From: UBA5336 sp039815055
Lineage (GTDB): Bacteria; Pseudomonadota; Alphaproteobacteria; Caulobacterales; Hyphomonadaceae
Reading direction: 5' to 3'
DNA length: 50,036 nucleotides
Assembly (NCBI GenBank): GCA_039815055.1
Contig: JBCCAA010000013.1
Coordinates: 1 to 50,036 of the forward strand
The translations under genes were made by a program, and so were the position numbers. Of the stretch, positions 17,002 to 26,900 are shown piece after piece; position 1 is the stretch's first letter; each line of letters begins with the position of its first letter. Below the pieces are notes generated by a model that was not told where the DNA came from, did no database searches, and saw only the letters and a program-made list of their open reading frames with translations.

Positions 17002-17993
17002 GCCACCGCGCCACTGGCAGCCACACGCTGTCCGCGAAACCACTCTACAAACGCGCCGATGCCTTCAGAAATGGGGGTCGCAGGCGTGTAACCATAATCT
17101 GCTTTTAAGGCGGAGATGTCGGCGCAGGTTTCCTTCACATCACCCGGTTGCATGGGCTCAAGGGCGATCCGAGCCTTCTCACCGGTCGCCCTCTCAATTT
17201 CAGCAATGAAATCGAGCAACGCTACAGGTTCATTGTGGCCGATATTGTAGATCTTGTGCGGTCGCGCGAGGCCCGCGAAATCGGGTTCGCCCTCAGCAAT
17301 GGCCGACAATCCGGCTATCGCATCGTCGATATAGGTAAAGTCTCGCTTCATTTGCCCATGGTTGAACACCCGGATGGTCTCGCCACGCAATATGCGGTCG
17401 GTAAACATCCAGTATGCCATGTCCGGTCGTCCCCAAGGGCCATACACGGTGAAGAAGCGGACACCGATCTGGCGCAAATTGTAGAGCTTCGCATAAGACT
17501 GCCCCATCAACTCGTCGGCGCGCTTCGTGGCGGCGTAAAGCGATACCGGATTATTGATATCGGCGTCTTCGCGGTACGGCACATCCACCGAATTCCCGTA
17601 GACCGAACTCGAAGACGCATAGATCAGGAGTGGATTGCGCTCGGCATGGCGGCAAAACTCCAAAATTGACAAATGGCCCGTAAGGTTTGACCGGGCATAC
17701 GCAAACGGATTTTCGATGCTGTAACGAACACCCGCTTGCGCTGCGAGGTGGACGACGCGGTCGAGCCGGTCACGTTCCGGCAGCGTCATCAGGCTATCAT
17801 GGTCGGAGATATCAATCTCTTCGAACCGAAACCGCGCATGATGGGCAACTTTGTGAAGGCGCGCGCGTTTCAGGCCGACATCATAATACGCGTTGAGATT
17901 GTCGACGCCGACCACGCTATGGCCAGCCTCCAGGAGGCTCAAGGCAATTCTGTGACCGATAAATCCGGCCACACCGGTTACTAGATACAACAT
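16998..17993 (-). CDS. UDP-glucuronate 4-epimerase (NAD-dependent sugar epimerase)
   Basis: 331 residues, an extended short-chain dehydrogenase. The NAD-binding motif is TGVAGFIG (residues 6-13), followed by VDNLNAYYDVGLKRARL, the catalytic SSSSVYGN and YAATK (Tyr-x-x-x-Lys), and YGPWGRPDMAYWMFTDRIL, which is characteristic of UDP-glucuronate 4-epimerases (WbpP/CapI/LpsL group). It would make UDP-galacturonate for capsule, LPS or exopolysaccharide in the cytoplasm. The start at 17993 (MLYLVTG) is chosen; an in-frame extension of 38 residues is unsupported. The stop overlaps the prepilin peptidase GTG. No glycosyltransferases lie nearby. Confidence 0.9.
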   Translation of the reverse strand: MLYLVTGVAGFIGHRIALSLLEAGHSVVGVDNLNAYYDVGLKRARLHKVAHHARFRFEEIDISDHDSLMTLPERDRLDRVVHLAAQAGVRYSIENPFAYARSNLTGHLSILEFCRHAERNPLLIYASSSSVYGNSVDVPYREDADINNPVSLYAATKRADELMGQSYAKLYNLRQIGVRFFTVYGPWGRPDMAYWMFTDRILRGETIRVFNHGQMKRDFTYIDDAIAGLSAIAEGEPDFAGLARPHKIYNIGHNEPVALLDFIAEIERATGEKARIALEPMQPGDVKETCADISALKADYGYTPATPISEGIGAFVEWFRGQRVAASGAVA

Positions 17994-18067
17994 GTGCGCT
18001 GGGCTCGCTGGCTTCGCGCCTTCCTTAACGGGTGATGATGGCAGTGGAAAGGGCTGGCGGTGCGCGG

Positions 18068-18325
18068 CTAAACCAAACTCACGACAAGCATATAAAGCGC
18101 CCACCATGCTGCAAAGCAGAACACGATGAATGCGCCCAGTACATCACGCATTGAGAAATCCAGATCAGCCTGGGTGATTTCCAATTCCAATCCGGATTGA
18201 AGTGATCTCGCAGGAGACGGAACCGCTACATCATCGGGGCCGGCAACCGAAAGCGGCGCACTCACAGATGTGGTCGCCTCGCCATGCGCGACAGGACCGG
18301 TTTGCTTTGTTGCGTGTTTGGCCAT
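18068..18325 (-). CDS. Small single-pass membrane protein, unknown function
   Basis: 85 residues from an ATG 5 bases after a clear GGAGG ribosome site, which supports it as a real gene. The first 60 residues are polar (Ala/Pro/Ser/Thr-rich), and the last 25 form a hydrophobic helix rich in aromatics (VLGAFIVFCFAAWWALYMLVV), so it looks tail-anchored with the N-terminus in the cytoplasm. It lies 74 bases before the epimerase gene and 66 bases after the larger membrane protein. I do not recognise a family. Confidence 0.65.
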   Translation of the reverse strand: MAKHATKQTGPVAHGEATTSVSAPLSVAGPDDVAVPSPARSLQSGLELEITQADLDFSMRDVLGAFIVFCFAAWWALYMLVVSLV

Positions 18326-18391
18326 CTCACCCTCCAACCCGAACAGTCTAGGCGGGGATGGGTTTCGGAAAACCTAAGACAATTTGCAGGT

Positions 18392-19099
18392 TTAGCTCGC
18401 CCCGGTTCCAAACCTTGTCCGGGCGGTAGAGGAAATGGCGCACCAGAGCGGCCACATCACACCGATTGAGGTGGCAAATACGAACCCCTTCCCTGTCATC
18501 ATGCTCCAAATAGCAATCCCTGCGGGCGCCGCAAAAATCACCAGGGATGCCGGCACCAACTCGCGCAGGCGCCCCCGCGTCCAACCGAACGCCTCCATGG
18601 CGACAATCCGATTGTCGCGCACAGAGGCTGCGATCACCGGCAAACTACGCACAATGGCAAAAAGGAAGACCAAACCTGCGAGCCCGAACACGACCATGCA
18701 AAGCTGCCAGCCAGGCGTGGATTGGAAAGCCTCCATGGCCGCCGCTTGATCTTCCGCCGAGAAATCAAACCCCGCCCCGGCCATGATCGCTAGGCTCGCA
18801 AGCGAACTGCCGAATACAGCCAGCAGGCCTAAAAATGCGAGAATGAGGAGCGTAAGCACCATTGAGACCGCTAATTTAGGAGCTGTCCCAAGGCCACCGC
18901 TCCAGGACAGACGCTCCATCCTCAAAACCAGTACACAGGCGGTAATGACAAGAGCTGCAAAAACCACAGCCCCAGCAAACGGCCATGCAAGGCTGCCCGA
19001 AACCCGCGCCACGCCAAAGACCGCAAGAACACTTACAAACGCGGTGAGCGGTGCGCGTAACAAGGCGCCAATTGCGTCGTGAACAATGCTGAGGACCAT
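18392..19099 (-). CDS. Polytopic membrane protein, unknown function
   Basis: 235 residues with about five or six hydrophobic segments (near 38-60, 78-107, 131-151, 182-200, 203-222), and a possible weaker one at 17-31. A GGGAG ribosome site lies 5 bases before the ATG. The segment VRDNRIVAMEAFGWTRGRLRELV between helices resembles the cytoplasmic loop seen in some DUF-type integral membrane proteins of alphaproteobacteria, but I cannot name the family. It is the first gene of the minus-strand run that continues through the small membrane protein and epimerase, and it is divergent from trmFO. Confidence 0.75.
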   Translation of the reverse strand: MVLSIVHDAIGALLRAPLTAFVSVLAVFGVARVSGSLAWPFAGAVVFAALVITACVLVLRMERLSWSGGLGTAPKLAVSMVLTLLILAFLGLLAVFGSSLASLAIMAGAGFDFSAEDQAAAMEAFQSTPGWQLCMVVFGLAGLVFLFAIVRSLPVIAASVRDNRIVAMEAFGWTRGRLRELVPASLVIFAAPAGIAIWSMMTGKGFVFATSIGVMWPLWCAISSTARTRFGTGAS

Positions 19100-19197
19100 A
19101 CGAACTCCCTACTGGTCACTTTCACAGGATAGGGCTTACGCACTGACTAACAAGCGGGACACTTGACCCCTATCCGGCCTCGGCGCATGTGAACGCA

Positions 19198-20604
19198 ATG
19201 TCAAAATCACCCATTCACATCATCGGCGGCGGACTCGCCGGCAGCGAAGCAGCATGGCAAGCCGCTGAGGCGGGCGCAGACGTCGTGATCCATGAAATGC
19301 GCGGCGTCATGGGCACCGATGCACACCAGGGTACCGACCTGGCCGAACTCGTCTGTTCAAACTCATTTCGTTCAGATGACTATGAACTGAATGCCGTCGG
19401 CGTGCTCCACCAGGAAATGCGCCTGGCAGGCGGGCTTATCATTTCAGTGGCTGACCAAAATCAAGTCCCAGCGGGCAGCGCCCTTGCCGTTGACCGAGAT
19501 GGCTTTTCCGGCGCCGTCACTCAGATGATAGAGGCCCATCCTCGAATAGAAGTCCGTCGTGAAGAAATCTCCGGCCTGCCGCCGAGCGATTGGGACAATG
19601 TCATTGTCAGTACTGGCCCACTCACTTCGGCCAAGCTCGCCGCTTCAATTGGCGCGCTGACAGGAGAGGCAGATCTAGCCTTTTTTGATGCCATAGCACC
19701 CATCATCCATTTCGACTCGATCAACATGGACAAGGCCTGGCGCCAATCGCGATATGACAAACCGGGCCCGGGCGGAGATACCGCAGCCTACATCAACTGC
19801 GCGATGGATGAGGATCAATACAACGCGTTCATCGATGCGCTGCTGGCCGGTCCGAAAACAGAGTTCAAGGAATGGGAGCAGGACACGCCATACTTCGAAG
19901 GCTGTCTGCCTGTGGAAGTGATGGCTGAACGCGGCCGTGAAACCCTTCGCTTTGGTCCCATGAAGCCTGTCGGCCTGACCAATCCCCATAGTCCTGACAC
20001 CCGCGCCCATGCAGTGGTTCAACTGCGCCAGGACAATGCGCTCGGCACCCTTTGGAACATGGTTGGATTCCAGACCAAGCTAAAATACGGTGCACAGACG
20101 GAGATTCTCCGGATGATCCCGGGTCTGGAGCAGGCACAATTCGCCCGGCTCGGGGGCATACATCGCAACACCTTCTTGAATTCACCGAAACTGTTGGACG
20201 GCGAACTTCGCATGAAAGCAGAACCGCGCTTGCGGTTCGCCGGGCAGATCACCGGTGTTGAAGGCTATGTCGAGAGCGCAGCGATGGGCTTGATCGCCGG
20301 GCGTTTCGCGGCTGCGCAATGGCATGACGCCACCGCCACTGCGCCGCCCAAGACGTCGGCTCATGGCGCTCTGCTCGCTCATATCACAGGCGATCACATG
20401 ACGTCGGGCAAATCGTTCCAGCCGATGAATGTGAATTTCGGTCTCTTTCCTGCCCCAGCGCATGTGCCGACACATGATGAGGATGGAAAACGTCTCAAAG
20501 GCAAAGACAAAGGTCGCGCCAAAAAACGCGTTCAGGCTGGCTTGGCTCTGGACCATTTTTCGGCGTGGCTTTCTGGCGCCACGGTCTCTATCGCAGCTGA
20601 GTAG
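19198..20604 (+). CDS. trmFO: tRNA (uracil-5-)-methyltransferase TrmFO, folate/FAD-dependent
   Basis: 468 residues from the ATG at 19198 (a GTG three codons earlier at 19189 is possible). The FAD-binding motif IIGGGLAGSEAAW starts the protein. The two family cysteines are present: Cys53 in ELVCSNSFRSDD and Cys236 in FEGCLPVEVMAERG. Other signatures include RFGPMKPVGL, QLRQDN, GFQTKLKYGAQ and the C-terminal MNVNFGLFP. The enzyme uses methylenetetrahydrofolate and FADH2 to form ribothymidine at position 54 of tRNA in the cytoplasm. It is transcribed alone, divergent from the membrane protein upstream. Confidence 0.96.
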   Translation: MSKSPIHIIGGGLAGSEAAWQAAEAGADVVIHEMRGVMGTDAHQGTDLAELVCSNSFRSDDYELNAVGVLHQEMRLAGGLIISVADQNQVPAGSALAVDRDGFSGAVTQMIEAHPRIEVRREEISGLPPSDWDNVIVSTGPLTSAKLAASIGALTGEADLAFFDAIAPIIHFDSINMDKAWRQSRYDKPGPGGDTAAYINCAMDEDQYNAFIDALLAGPKTEFKEWEQDTPYFEGCLPVEVMAERGRETLRFGPMKPVGLTNPHSPDTRAHAVVQLRQDNALGTLWNMVGFQTKLKYGAQTEILRMIPGLEQAQFARLGGIHRNTFLNSPKLLDGELRMKAEPRLRFAGQITGVEGYVESAAMGLIAGRFAAAQWHDATATAPPKTSAHGALLAHITGDHMTSGKSFQPMNVNFGLFPAPAHVPTHDEDGKRLKGKDKGRAKKRVQAGLALDHFSAWLSGATVSIAAE

Positions 20605-20612
20605 ACTAAACT

Positions 20613-20637
20613 AAAAAGGGCCGCCCAAAGGCGGCCC
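20613..20637 (-). terminator. Rho-independent terminator (minus-strand direction)
   Basis: GGGCCGCC-CAAA-GGCGGCCC forms an 8-bp GC-rich stem with a 4-base loop (20618-20637). On the minus strand it is followed by TTTTT (20617-20613), so it should end transcripts arriving from the phosphatase and racemase genes, about 180 bases past the phosphatase stop. On the plus strand, just after the trmFO stop, there is no T-tract. The rest of the gap 20638-20820 holds no feature I can see. Confidence 0.8.
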
Positions 20638-20820
20638 AAGGTAGCAAGAAGGACGTTCTCAAGAAGCTTTGGAATTCCACTCGCTTCCCTTGAACACGAC
20701 CTTTATAGCCCAGCGAACCTGAACGACTGAGACGAAACTCTGTTCATATTCAGTTATTTTTGGTCAGGATCCTCGCCCACTTTACACGCCGAGCGGGTTT
20801 TCCGGACCATTCTTGAACGC

Positions 20821-21558
20821 TTATTCAGACGACTCCGTGAAAATAGCTTCCAGGCTGCGCAAATTCATTCCGTTCTTCAGGTAGTTTGCTGGCGTCAGAT
20901 TCACCGATTTGATGATTCCCCGCTCTATTTGAGCCGTGCCATCACTCGATTCGGCCGGCACCAGGTCGAAATCGATGATGTTGATACATCCGGTATCCTG
21001 TTCGAACCCGGCACTAGCACCAAGCGGAGCGCCAATCACCCAAGACAGAATTAGTCGGTTGATCCCTTCATGGGCCACCAGCAAAGCGGTGTGCCAGCTC
21101 GGTCGGGCGAGCAAGTGCTCCATGCCCTCAACAATTCGAGCCATGGCATCGGAAAACCGCTCTCCGCCTTCCAGAAACGTCGCCCCAGGATCGCCAGCAC
21201 ACTCAAACTGGAACGTCATGGTTGCGGCGAGTTGCTCAGCGCTCTTGAAATCGATGTAGCGGCCCGACCGCAGCTCCTCGAAGCGAGTTTCATCTTCAAG
21301 TTCGATGTCTTTTGGGTGTTGAGACAAGACGATTTCTGCTGTCTCTCGCGTACGGCTGAGGCCCGAACACAAAGCCAGGTCAAAGTGCACGTCGGACAAT
21401 GCCAAACCCGCAGCCCGCGCTTCCTGTCGCCCTTGCTCTGTGAGGTAGGCTTGCGATGGGTCGCGCGTGTCGCGGACTTTCTTTGAAGTGTAGTCAACGA
21501 AGCCGTGGCGCATGAGATAGATGCGCCGACGTCCGGTCGTTCCGGGTAGTGCACTCAC
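20821..21558 (-). CDS. Histidine phosphatase family protein
   Basis: 245 residues. The phosphohistidine motif RHG occurs in IYLMRHGFVDYTS near residue 17. It is followed by YLTEQGRQEARAAGLAL, the second-Arg region LCSGLSRTRETAEIVL, EELRSGRY, and the distal His in LLVAHEGINRLILSW. This is the phosphoglycerate-mutase-like branch (GpmB/CobC type). The substrate is unknown; the fused C-terminal 40 residues (IERGIIKSVNLTPANYLKNGMN) are not typical of GpmB. It starts with a GTG overlapping the racemase stop (GTGA) and so is cotranslated with it, suggesting a role in the same acyl-CoA or lipid pathway. Confidence 0.88.
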   Translation of the reverse strand: MSALPGTTGRRRIYLMRHGFVDYTSKKVRDTRDPSQAYLTEQGRQEARAAGLALSDVHFDLALCSGLSRTRETAEIVLSQHPKDIELEDETRFEELRSGRYIDFKSAEQLAATMTFQFECAGDPGATFLEGGERFSDAMARIVEGMEHLLARPSWHTALLVAHEGINRLILSWVIGAPLGASAGFEQDTGCINIIDFDLVPAESSDGTAQIERGIIKSVNLTPANYLKNGMNLRSLEAIFTESSE

Positions 21559-22655
21559 GGTAGATCAACGCCCCATTCTGCAAGAACCGCCTCTTGGTCT
21601 GCACCGATTCCCGGCGGGTCGCCCGCCACCGCGCCTGGGGTCACTGAGAATCGCGGCGCCGGCGCGGGTTGCACCACACCGCTTCGCTCTATGAAAGTTT
21701 TTCGCGCTTGATTGTGGGGGTGTTTTGGTGCCTCAGCCAGGGACAGGACCGGCGCAAAACAGACATCTGTTCCCTCCATGATCTCGCACCATTCATCTCT
21801 CGACTTTGTAGCAATGACCGCCGTGACCGCCTTCTTCAGGTCCGGCCATCTGGATTTGTCCAATTGGTTCGTGAAGCCGGCGCCCTCAAGGTTGGCTTTC
21901 TCGACCAGCAAAGCGTAGAATTGTGGCTCGATTGACCCGATCGAGATGAACTTGCCATCAGCACACTTGTACGTGTCGTAGAAATGCGCGCCGCCATCCA
22001 GAAGATTGGCCTCGCGATCATCGGTCCAGATGCCTGACGCCATCATGCCGAAGAACATGGCCGACAGGGACGCCGCTCCATCGGTCATCGCACAGTCGAT
22101 AACCTGACCCTCCCCTGTTCCACGCGCATGAAGAATTGCCGCGAGCAGACCGAAGGCGAGATACATCGCACCGCCGCCATAATCCCCAACAAGATTAAGC
22201 GGCGGCGCCGGGGGCTCTCCGTCTCTGCCCATAGCGCCCAATGCGCCCGTCAGCGCGATATAGTTGATATCGTGACCAGCGGCATGCGACAGCGGCCCGG
22301 TTTGCCCCCAGCCCGTCATCCGGCCATAGGCCAGGCTGGGGTTGCGCTTCAATACAGTATCGGGACCGAGACCCAACCGCTCCATCACACCGGGGCGAAA
22401 CCCTTCGATCAGGCCGTCGGCTTTCTCTATCAGCCGAAGCGCCGCCTCTTGACCATCCTCAGATTTCAGATCCAGTGCAATCGAGCGACGTCCGCGCGCG
22501 GTAACATCTGCAGCATGTCCTGGGCGCTCAGGCCCGGCGCGGTCGATTCGCACCACATCTGCGCCCAGATCAGACAGCAACATTCCGCAAAACGGCCCAG
22601 GCCCTATCCCGGCAAACTCAACGATTTTGAGACTTTTCAAGGGACCACTGCGCAT
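21555..22655 (-). CDS. Alpha-methylacyl-CoA racemase (CaiB/BaiF CoA-transferase family)
   Basis: 366 residues. The family III CoA-transferase fold is clear from VEFAGIGPGPFCGMLLSDLGADV, GRRSIALDLK and GFRPGVMERLGLGP. The racemase subgroup is indicated by the catalytic His-Asp pair: His128 in GHDINYIALTGAL and Asp158 in GDYGGGAMYLAFGL. It would interconvert the 2R and 2S forms of 2-methylacyl-CoAs for beta-oxidation of branched fatty acids or sterols. The ATG follows a GGAGAGG ribosome site by about 6 bases. A CoA-transferase activity cannot be excluded, but the GHDINY motif favours racemase. Confidence 0.88.
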   Translation of the reverse strand: MRSGPLKSLKIVEFAGIGPGPFCGMLLSDLGADVVRIDRAGPERPGHAADVTARGRRSIALDLKSEDGQEAALRLIEKADGLIEGFRPGVMERLGLGPDTVLKRNPSLAYGRMTGWGQTGPLSHAAGHDINYIALTGALGAMGRDGEPPAPPLNLVGDYGGGAMYLAFGLLAAILHARGTGEGQVIDCAMTDGAASLSAMFFGMMASGIWTDDREANLLDGGAHFYDTYKCADGKFISIGSIEPQFYALLVEKANLEGAGFTNQLDKSRWPDLKKAVTAVIATKSRDEWCEIMEGTDVCFAPVLSLAEAPKHPHNQARKTFIERSGVVQPAPAPRFSVTPGAVAGDPPGIGADQEAVLAEWGVDLP

Positions 22656-22745
22656 CTTCGCCTCTCCAATTGTTCTTTCAACACATCCTTAAGGCGCAGA
22701 AGGCCATTTGGAACCCGTACCTTAGCGTAACCAGGGGCCGGTTCA

Positions 22746-23957
22746 TTGATTTCAAACGCACAATTCGATGCGCCGCAAATTGAAGTGCTGGCTGAACGTC
22801 CGCGTTTGGACATGTTGTTGTCCAAGCTCGCCGTATCGGGATTTCGTCCGTTGCGTGCAGACCGCGCGAACCTCTCGATCAGCCGCTTACCTTTGTTCAT
22901 TGACTGCGAAGCCGACACGGAGCTGGCTTGGGGCGAAATCGCGAGTCCCAACCGGTCCATTGTCTTCCTTTCGCCGAACGACGCCACCCGAACGCAACTT
23001 TCAGATGCGCTGTTTGTCTCCAGGTTGACCGAGCTCAGCGGACTGCGTGAAAGATTGGCGCTGCGCCGCCGCGCGAATCTGCGCGATGACGAAGATCGTA
23101 TTCGCAGGGAAACGCTCGCCGCATTTGGTGAGCCACTCCAATCCATCGAGGACAATAGATCGAGCCCGCCCGCAATCTTGTATGTTGGTGAAATCAATCG
23201 CCATTTTACAGCTCTGAAGAACGGCCTTGAAGACATGGGGCTGAAACTTTCGGCCTGCCTGTCCATGGCTATGGCTGCGCGGCATGTTGAAACTGGAACG
23301 TGGCGGGGCATCGTGCTCGACCCTACGCTGTTGATCGGTTCACCGGCACATGTAACCGAGATGATGGAGGACCATGCCGACCTGTTCCTAGCCTCGCTTT
23401 CGACAAACAAAACCGGCACAGAAGACCTGCCTGACATATTGGATGATAGGTTGTCCTGGTCCGACGGCCTGGATGTGATCGCACGTCGCGTCAGCAAACT
23501 CGCAGGCCAGTCACCTCTCGTTGCCCGGTCTTTGACAAAGCTTACAAGCCGCGTGTTCGATCCCGCGACAGGGCTTTTGACGGGCGACTTTTTCAAAGCC
23601 CACCTGGAGCGCCAGGTTCAATCTTGCCGGGCGGGCGAAACACCACTGACCATTCTGAACCTCAGGCTGCGCAACGCCGCCGTTTCCGAAATGAAGCCAC
23701 TCGCCGATAGCCTTACGGGTCGTCTTCGAACGACCGATCTAGCCTGCCGACACGGCAAGGACTGCCTTCTGATTTCGCTGCGAGATACGAACTATGTCGG
23801 CGCAGCGCGTCTCGCCAATCGTCTGATCCAAGGCGCACCACCGCAGCTACAGGACCGGCTTTTGTGGCGCGTATCTGAGCTGCGAGATGGACAGACGTCA
23901 GATGGGTTGGTCGCAACCGCGCTAAACGGTCCCTATTCCCGGCCGATCGCTGCCTAG
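22746..23957 (+). CDS. PopA-like response regulator with degenerate GGDEF domain (candidate c-di-GMP effector)
   Basis: 403 residues, apparently two degenerate receiver domains (about 12-115 and 142-262) followed by a GGDEF-type domain (about 270-400; DPATGLLTGDFF matches the GGDEF start). The active-site motif is broken: RHGKDCLL (335-342) replaces RYGGDEF, so cyclase activity is not expected. The inhibitory I-site RxxD is intact (R328-T-T-D331), at the same spacing from the A-site as in PleD. Degenerate A-site, intact I-site and two receivers are the features I recall for Caulobacter PopA, which binds c-di-GMP and helps deliver CtrA to ClpXP at the pole. The only available start is a TTG, 8 bases after AGGGG. 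Its stop overlaps that of mfd. Confidence 0.75.
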   Translation: MISNAQFDAPQIEVLAERPRLDMLLSKLAVSGFRPLRADRANLSISRLPLFIDCEADTELAWGEIASPNRSIVFLSPNDATRTQLSDALFVSRLTELSGLRERLALRRRANLRDDEDRIRRETLAAFGEPLQSIEDNRSSPPAILYVGEINRHFTALKNGLEDMGLKLSACLSMAMAARHVETGTWRGIVLDPTLLIGSPAHVTEMMEDHADLFLASLSTNKTGTEDLPDILDDRLSWSDGLDVIARRVSKLAGQSPLVARSLTKLTSRVFDPATGLLTGDFFKAHLERQVQSCRAGETPLTILNLRLRNAAVSEMKPLADSLTGRLRTTDLACRHGKDCLLISLRDTNYVGAARLANRLIQGAPPQLQDRLLWRVSELRDGQTSDGLVATALNGPYSRPIAA

Positions 23958-23962
23958 GCAGC
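23949..23962. other. 14-bp perfect palindrome spanning two convergent stop codons
   Basis: GCTGCCTAGGCAGC is self-complementary. Both genes end with the identical codons GCT GCC TAG, the plus-strand stop at 23955-23957 and the minus-strand (mfd) stop at 23954-23956. No T-tract flanks it, so terminator function is not shown. Confidence 0.6.
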
Positions 23963-26900
23963 CTCTGACAGTTCTTCCAGCATGGATTTAACCTGCCGCG
24001 TTCTTTGGGGCGCATCGCTGGCTTTAATGTTCACGACAAGCTTGTTGTCCGGGCGTAGTTTCAACTGGTTCGGTCGAGCCTGGACCAACCGCATGAGGTT
24101 GGCCGGCTCGATGGGCGTGTCTTCCCGGAAGGCAAAAACAGCGCCCTTCGGACCTGCATCCAGCTTTGAAATGCCAAGGCCCTTACAAACCGCTTTGATG
24201 CTGGCCACGTCTAGCAAATGCTTCGTCGCTTCTGGCAGAGGTCCAAACCGGTCGATGAGTTCAGCGGCGAACGCTTCACGGCCTTCTTCTGTGTCGATAT
24301 TTGCGAGACGGCGATACAGCGACATGCGGATGGCGAGATCGTCGACATAGTCTTCCGGGATGAGAACCGACATGCCGAGATTGATCTGTGGTGACCAATC
24401 ATCGGCAAAACTGTCGTCATGGCCCGCGCCTGACTGTAGCGCGTTGACGGCGTCTTCCAGCATCTGCTGGTAAAGCTCAACGCCGACCTCGCGCACATGT
24501 CCCGACTGGGCATCGCCAAGCAAGTTCCCTGCCCCGCGCATATCCAGATCGTGACTCGCCAGTTGGAAGCCCGCGCCCAGACTATCGAGCGATTGCAGCA
24601 CGCGCAGGCGCTTCTCAGCGGTCTCGGTGATCACCTGGTCGCGCGGGGTGGTGAAATAGGCATAGGCGCGAAGCTTGGAGCGTCCGACACGACCGCGAAG
24701 CTGGTAGAGCTGTGCCAGTCCAAACCGGTCCGCTCGGTGGATGATCAGCGTGTTAGCGCGCGGGATGTCCAATCCGCTTTCGACAATGGTGGTCGACAGC
24801 AGCACGTCATACTTGCCTTCATAAAACGCGGTCATGATGTCATCGAGTTCACCGGCCGGCATCTGCCCATGGGCAACAACAAAGCTGACTTCCGGCACTT
24901 GTTCACGCAGGAAGGTTTCCAGTTTGTCGAGATCGGCAATCCGCGGCGCAACATAAAACGCCTGTCCGCCGCGGTACTTCTCGCGCAGGAGTGCCTCGCG
25001 AACCGTCACCGCGTCAAATTCAGTGACGTATGTGCGTACGGCCAGTCGGTCCACGGGCGGCGTCGCGATGATTGAGAGATCTCGGATACCAGTCAGCGCC
25101 ATTTGCAGCGTTCGCGGGATCGGCGTGGCTGAAAGCGTCAACACATGCACATCGGCTTTGAGTTCTTTGAGCCGTTCCTTGTGCTTGACCCCGAACCGCT
25201 GCTCTTCGTCCACAATCAACATACCAAGACCGTCAAACTCGACCGATTTCGCCAGCAGGGCATGGGTGCCGATAACGACGTTCACCGTTCCAGACTTGAG
25301 GCCCGCGCGCGTTTCAGCGGCATCTTTCGCCGTGACGAGGCGCGACAGCTGTCGTACTTCAAGCGGCCAGGCCGCCAGGCGCTCTGAAAACGTTGCGAAA
25401 TGCTGGCGCGCCAGAAGCGTGGTCGGGGCAATCACGGCCACCTGCATGCCGCTCATCGCGGCCACGAAGGCAGCACGCAGGGCCACCTCTGTCTTGCCGA
25501 ACCCGACATCGCCGCAGATGAGCCGGTCCATGGGCTTGCCCGATGTCAGATCGGTCAGAGCATCGTCAATGGCGTGGAGCTGGTCATCAGTCTCCTCATA
25601 CGGGAAGCGCGCTGCGAACTCTTCATAGAGGCCATGTCCAGCATCGGCCGTTTCGCCCTTGCGAAGCTCTCGCTGGGCAGCGATCTCCATGAGCTCAGCC
25701 GCCATTTCGAGGATACGCTTCTTCGCTCTGGCCTTGCGCGACTGCCAGCCTGCACCGCCCAGTTTGTCCATCGCTCCGGTGGCATCTTCGCTGCCATAGC
25801 GACTGACCAGATCGATATTCTCCACGGGAAGGAAAATCCGGTCACCGCCTGCATATTCCAGTTCAAGGCAGTCATGGGGCGCGCCGGTGACATCGAGCGT
25901 TTTCAAGCCCGCATACTTACCGACGCCATGATCAACATGGACGATCAGGTCGCCCACCGATAGAGCAGCCGCTTCGGCGATGAAGCCGGCTGATTTTCGG
26001 CGCCGGCGAGGCGCCGCGAGACGGTCGCCCAGAATATCGGCTTCCGCAATTACGGCGACGCCGCCATACTCAAACCCGTTTTCCAGCGGTAGCTCAGTGA
26101 CGCAAAGCCCCGACTGCTTTGCCGATTCTAGAGAAAACGCGGTTTCAAGGTCATCCAGTCCGTGGTCCTCCATCACCGACAATAGCCTGGACGCCGAGCC
26201 CTCACTCCAGGCGGCCAGTACAACAACCTGGCCGCGCGCCTTTAACGCCCCGATGTGTTCGGACACTTGCTCAAAGACGTTCACATCGGGACGCGCCCTT
26301 TCTGGAGCAAAGCTGCGCCCCATACTGCCGCCCAGGCGACGCGAATCATCAAGAGGTGCCGGAGAAAACCGGGCTACGGCAAACCCGCCAAGCATCGTCT
26401 CCAGCGCTTCACCTGCCAGAAACAGTTCTTCCGGCGGCAGGATGCGTCCATCTTTTTCACTTCCGGCGGCCTCTACGCGCGCGTTGAAGTAGTCTTCCGC
26501 CTGTGACGTACGCTCATGGGCGGCTTCGCCGGACAGGTGCCCCATGGCAATCAAGGTATTCTCAGGCAGGTATGCTGCCAGCGTATCGAGTTCTGAGTGA
26601 AATAGTGGCAGCCACGCTTCCAACCCCTGTCGGCGGATCGAAGCACGCGCGGCCTCATACATCGGATCACCAGATGGCGGGCCAAAACGCTCCAGATATC
26701 GCTCACGGAACCGCGCTAGCACCTCATCATTGAAAAGAATCTCACTGACGGGCGCGAATGTGATTGTCGAGACCTTACCGGTGGAGCGCTGGGTCTCGGG
26801 ATCAAACGCGCGAAGGCTCTCGAGAACATCACCGAAAAAATCAAAGCGAAGTGGCGAATCAGATGTCGGTGGAAAGATGTCGATGATCCCACCGCGTAGG

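Noticed and set aside
18370..18393. AAACCT/AGGTTT inverted repeat after the 235-residue membrane protein gene
   Set aside because: AT-rich 6-bp stem with a 12-base loop and no T-tract; likely chance.
19163..19197. TTGACC as a -35 element for trmFO
   Set aside because: A -10 at normal spacing would fall on the start codon, and no convincing -10 is present.
22637..23596. 319-residue open frame on the minus strand opposite the PopA-like gene
   Set aside because: Rich in Ser/Arg with no domain pattern, it overlaps both the PopA-like gene and the racemase start. The plus-strand frame has recognisable GGDEF and receiver features.
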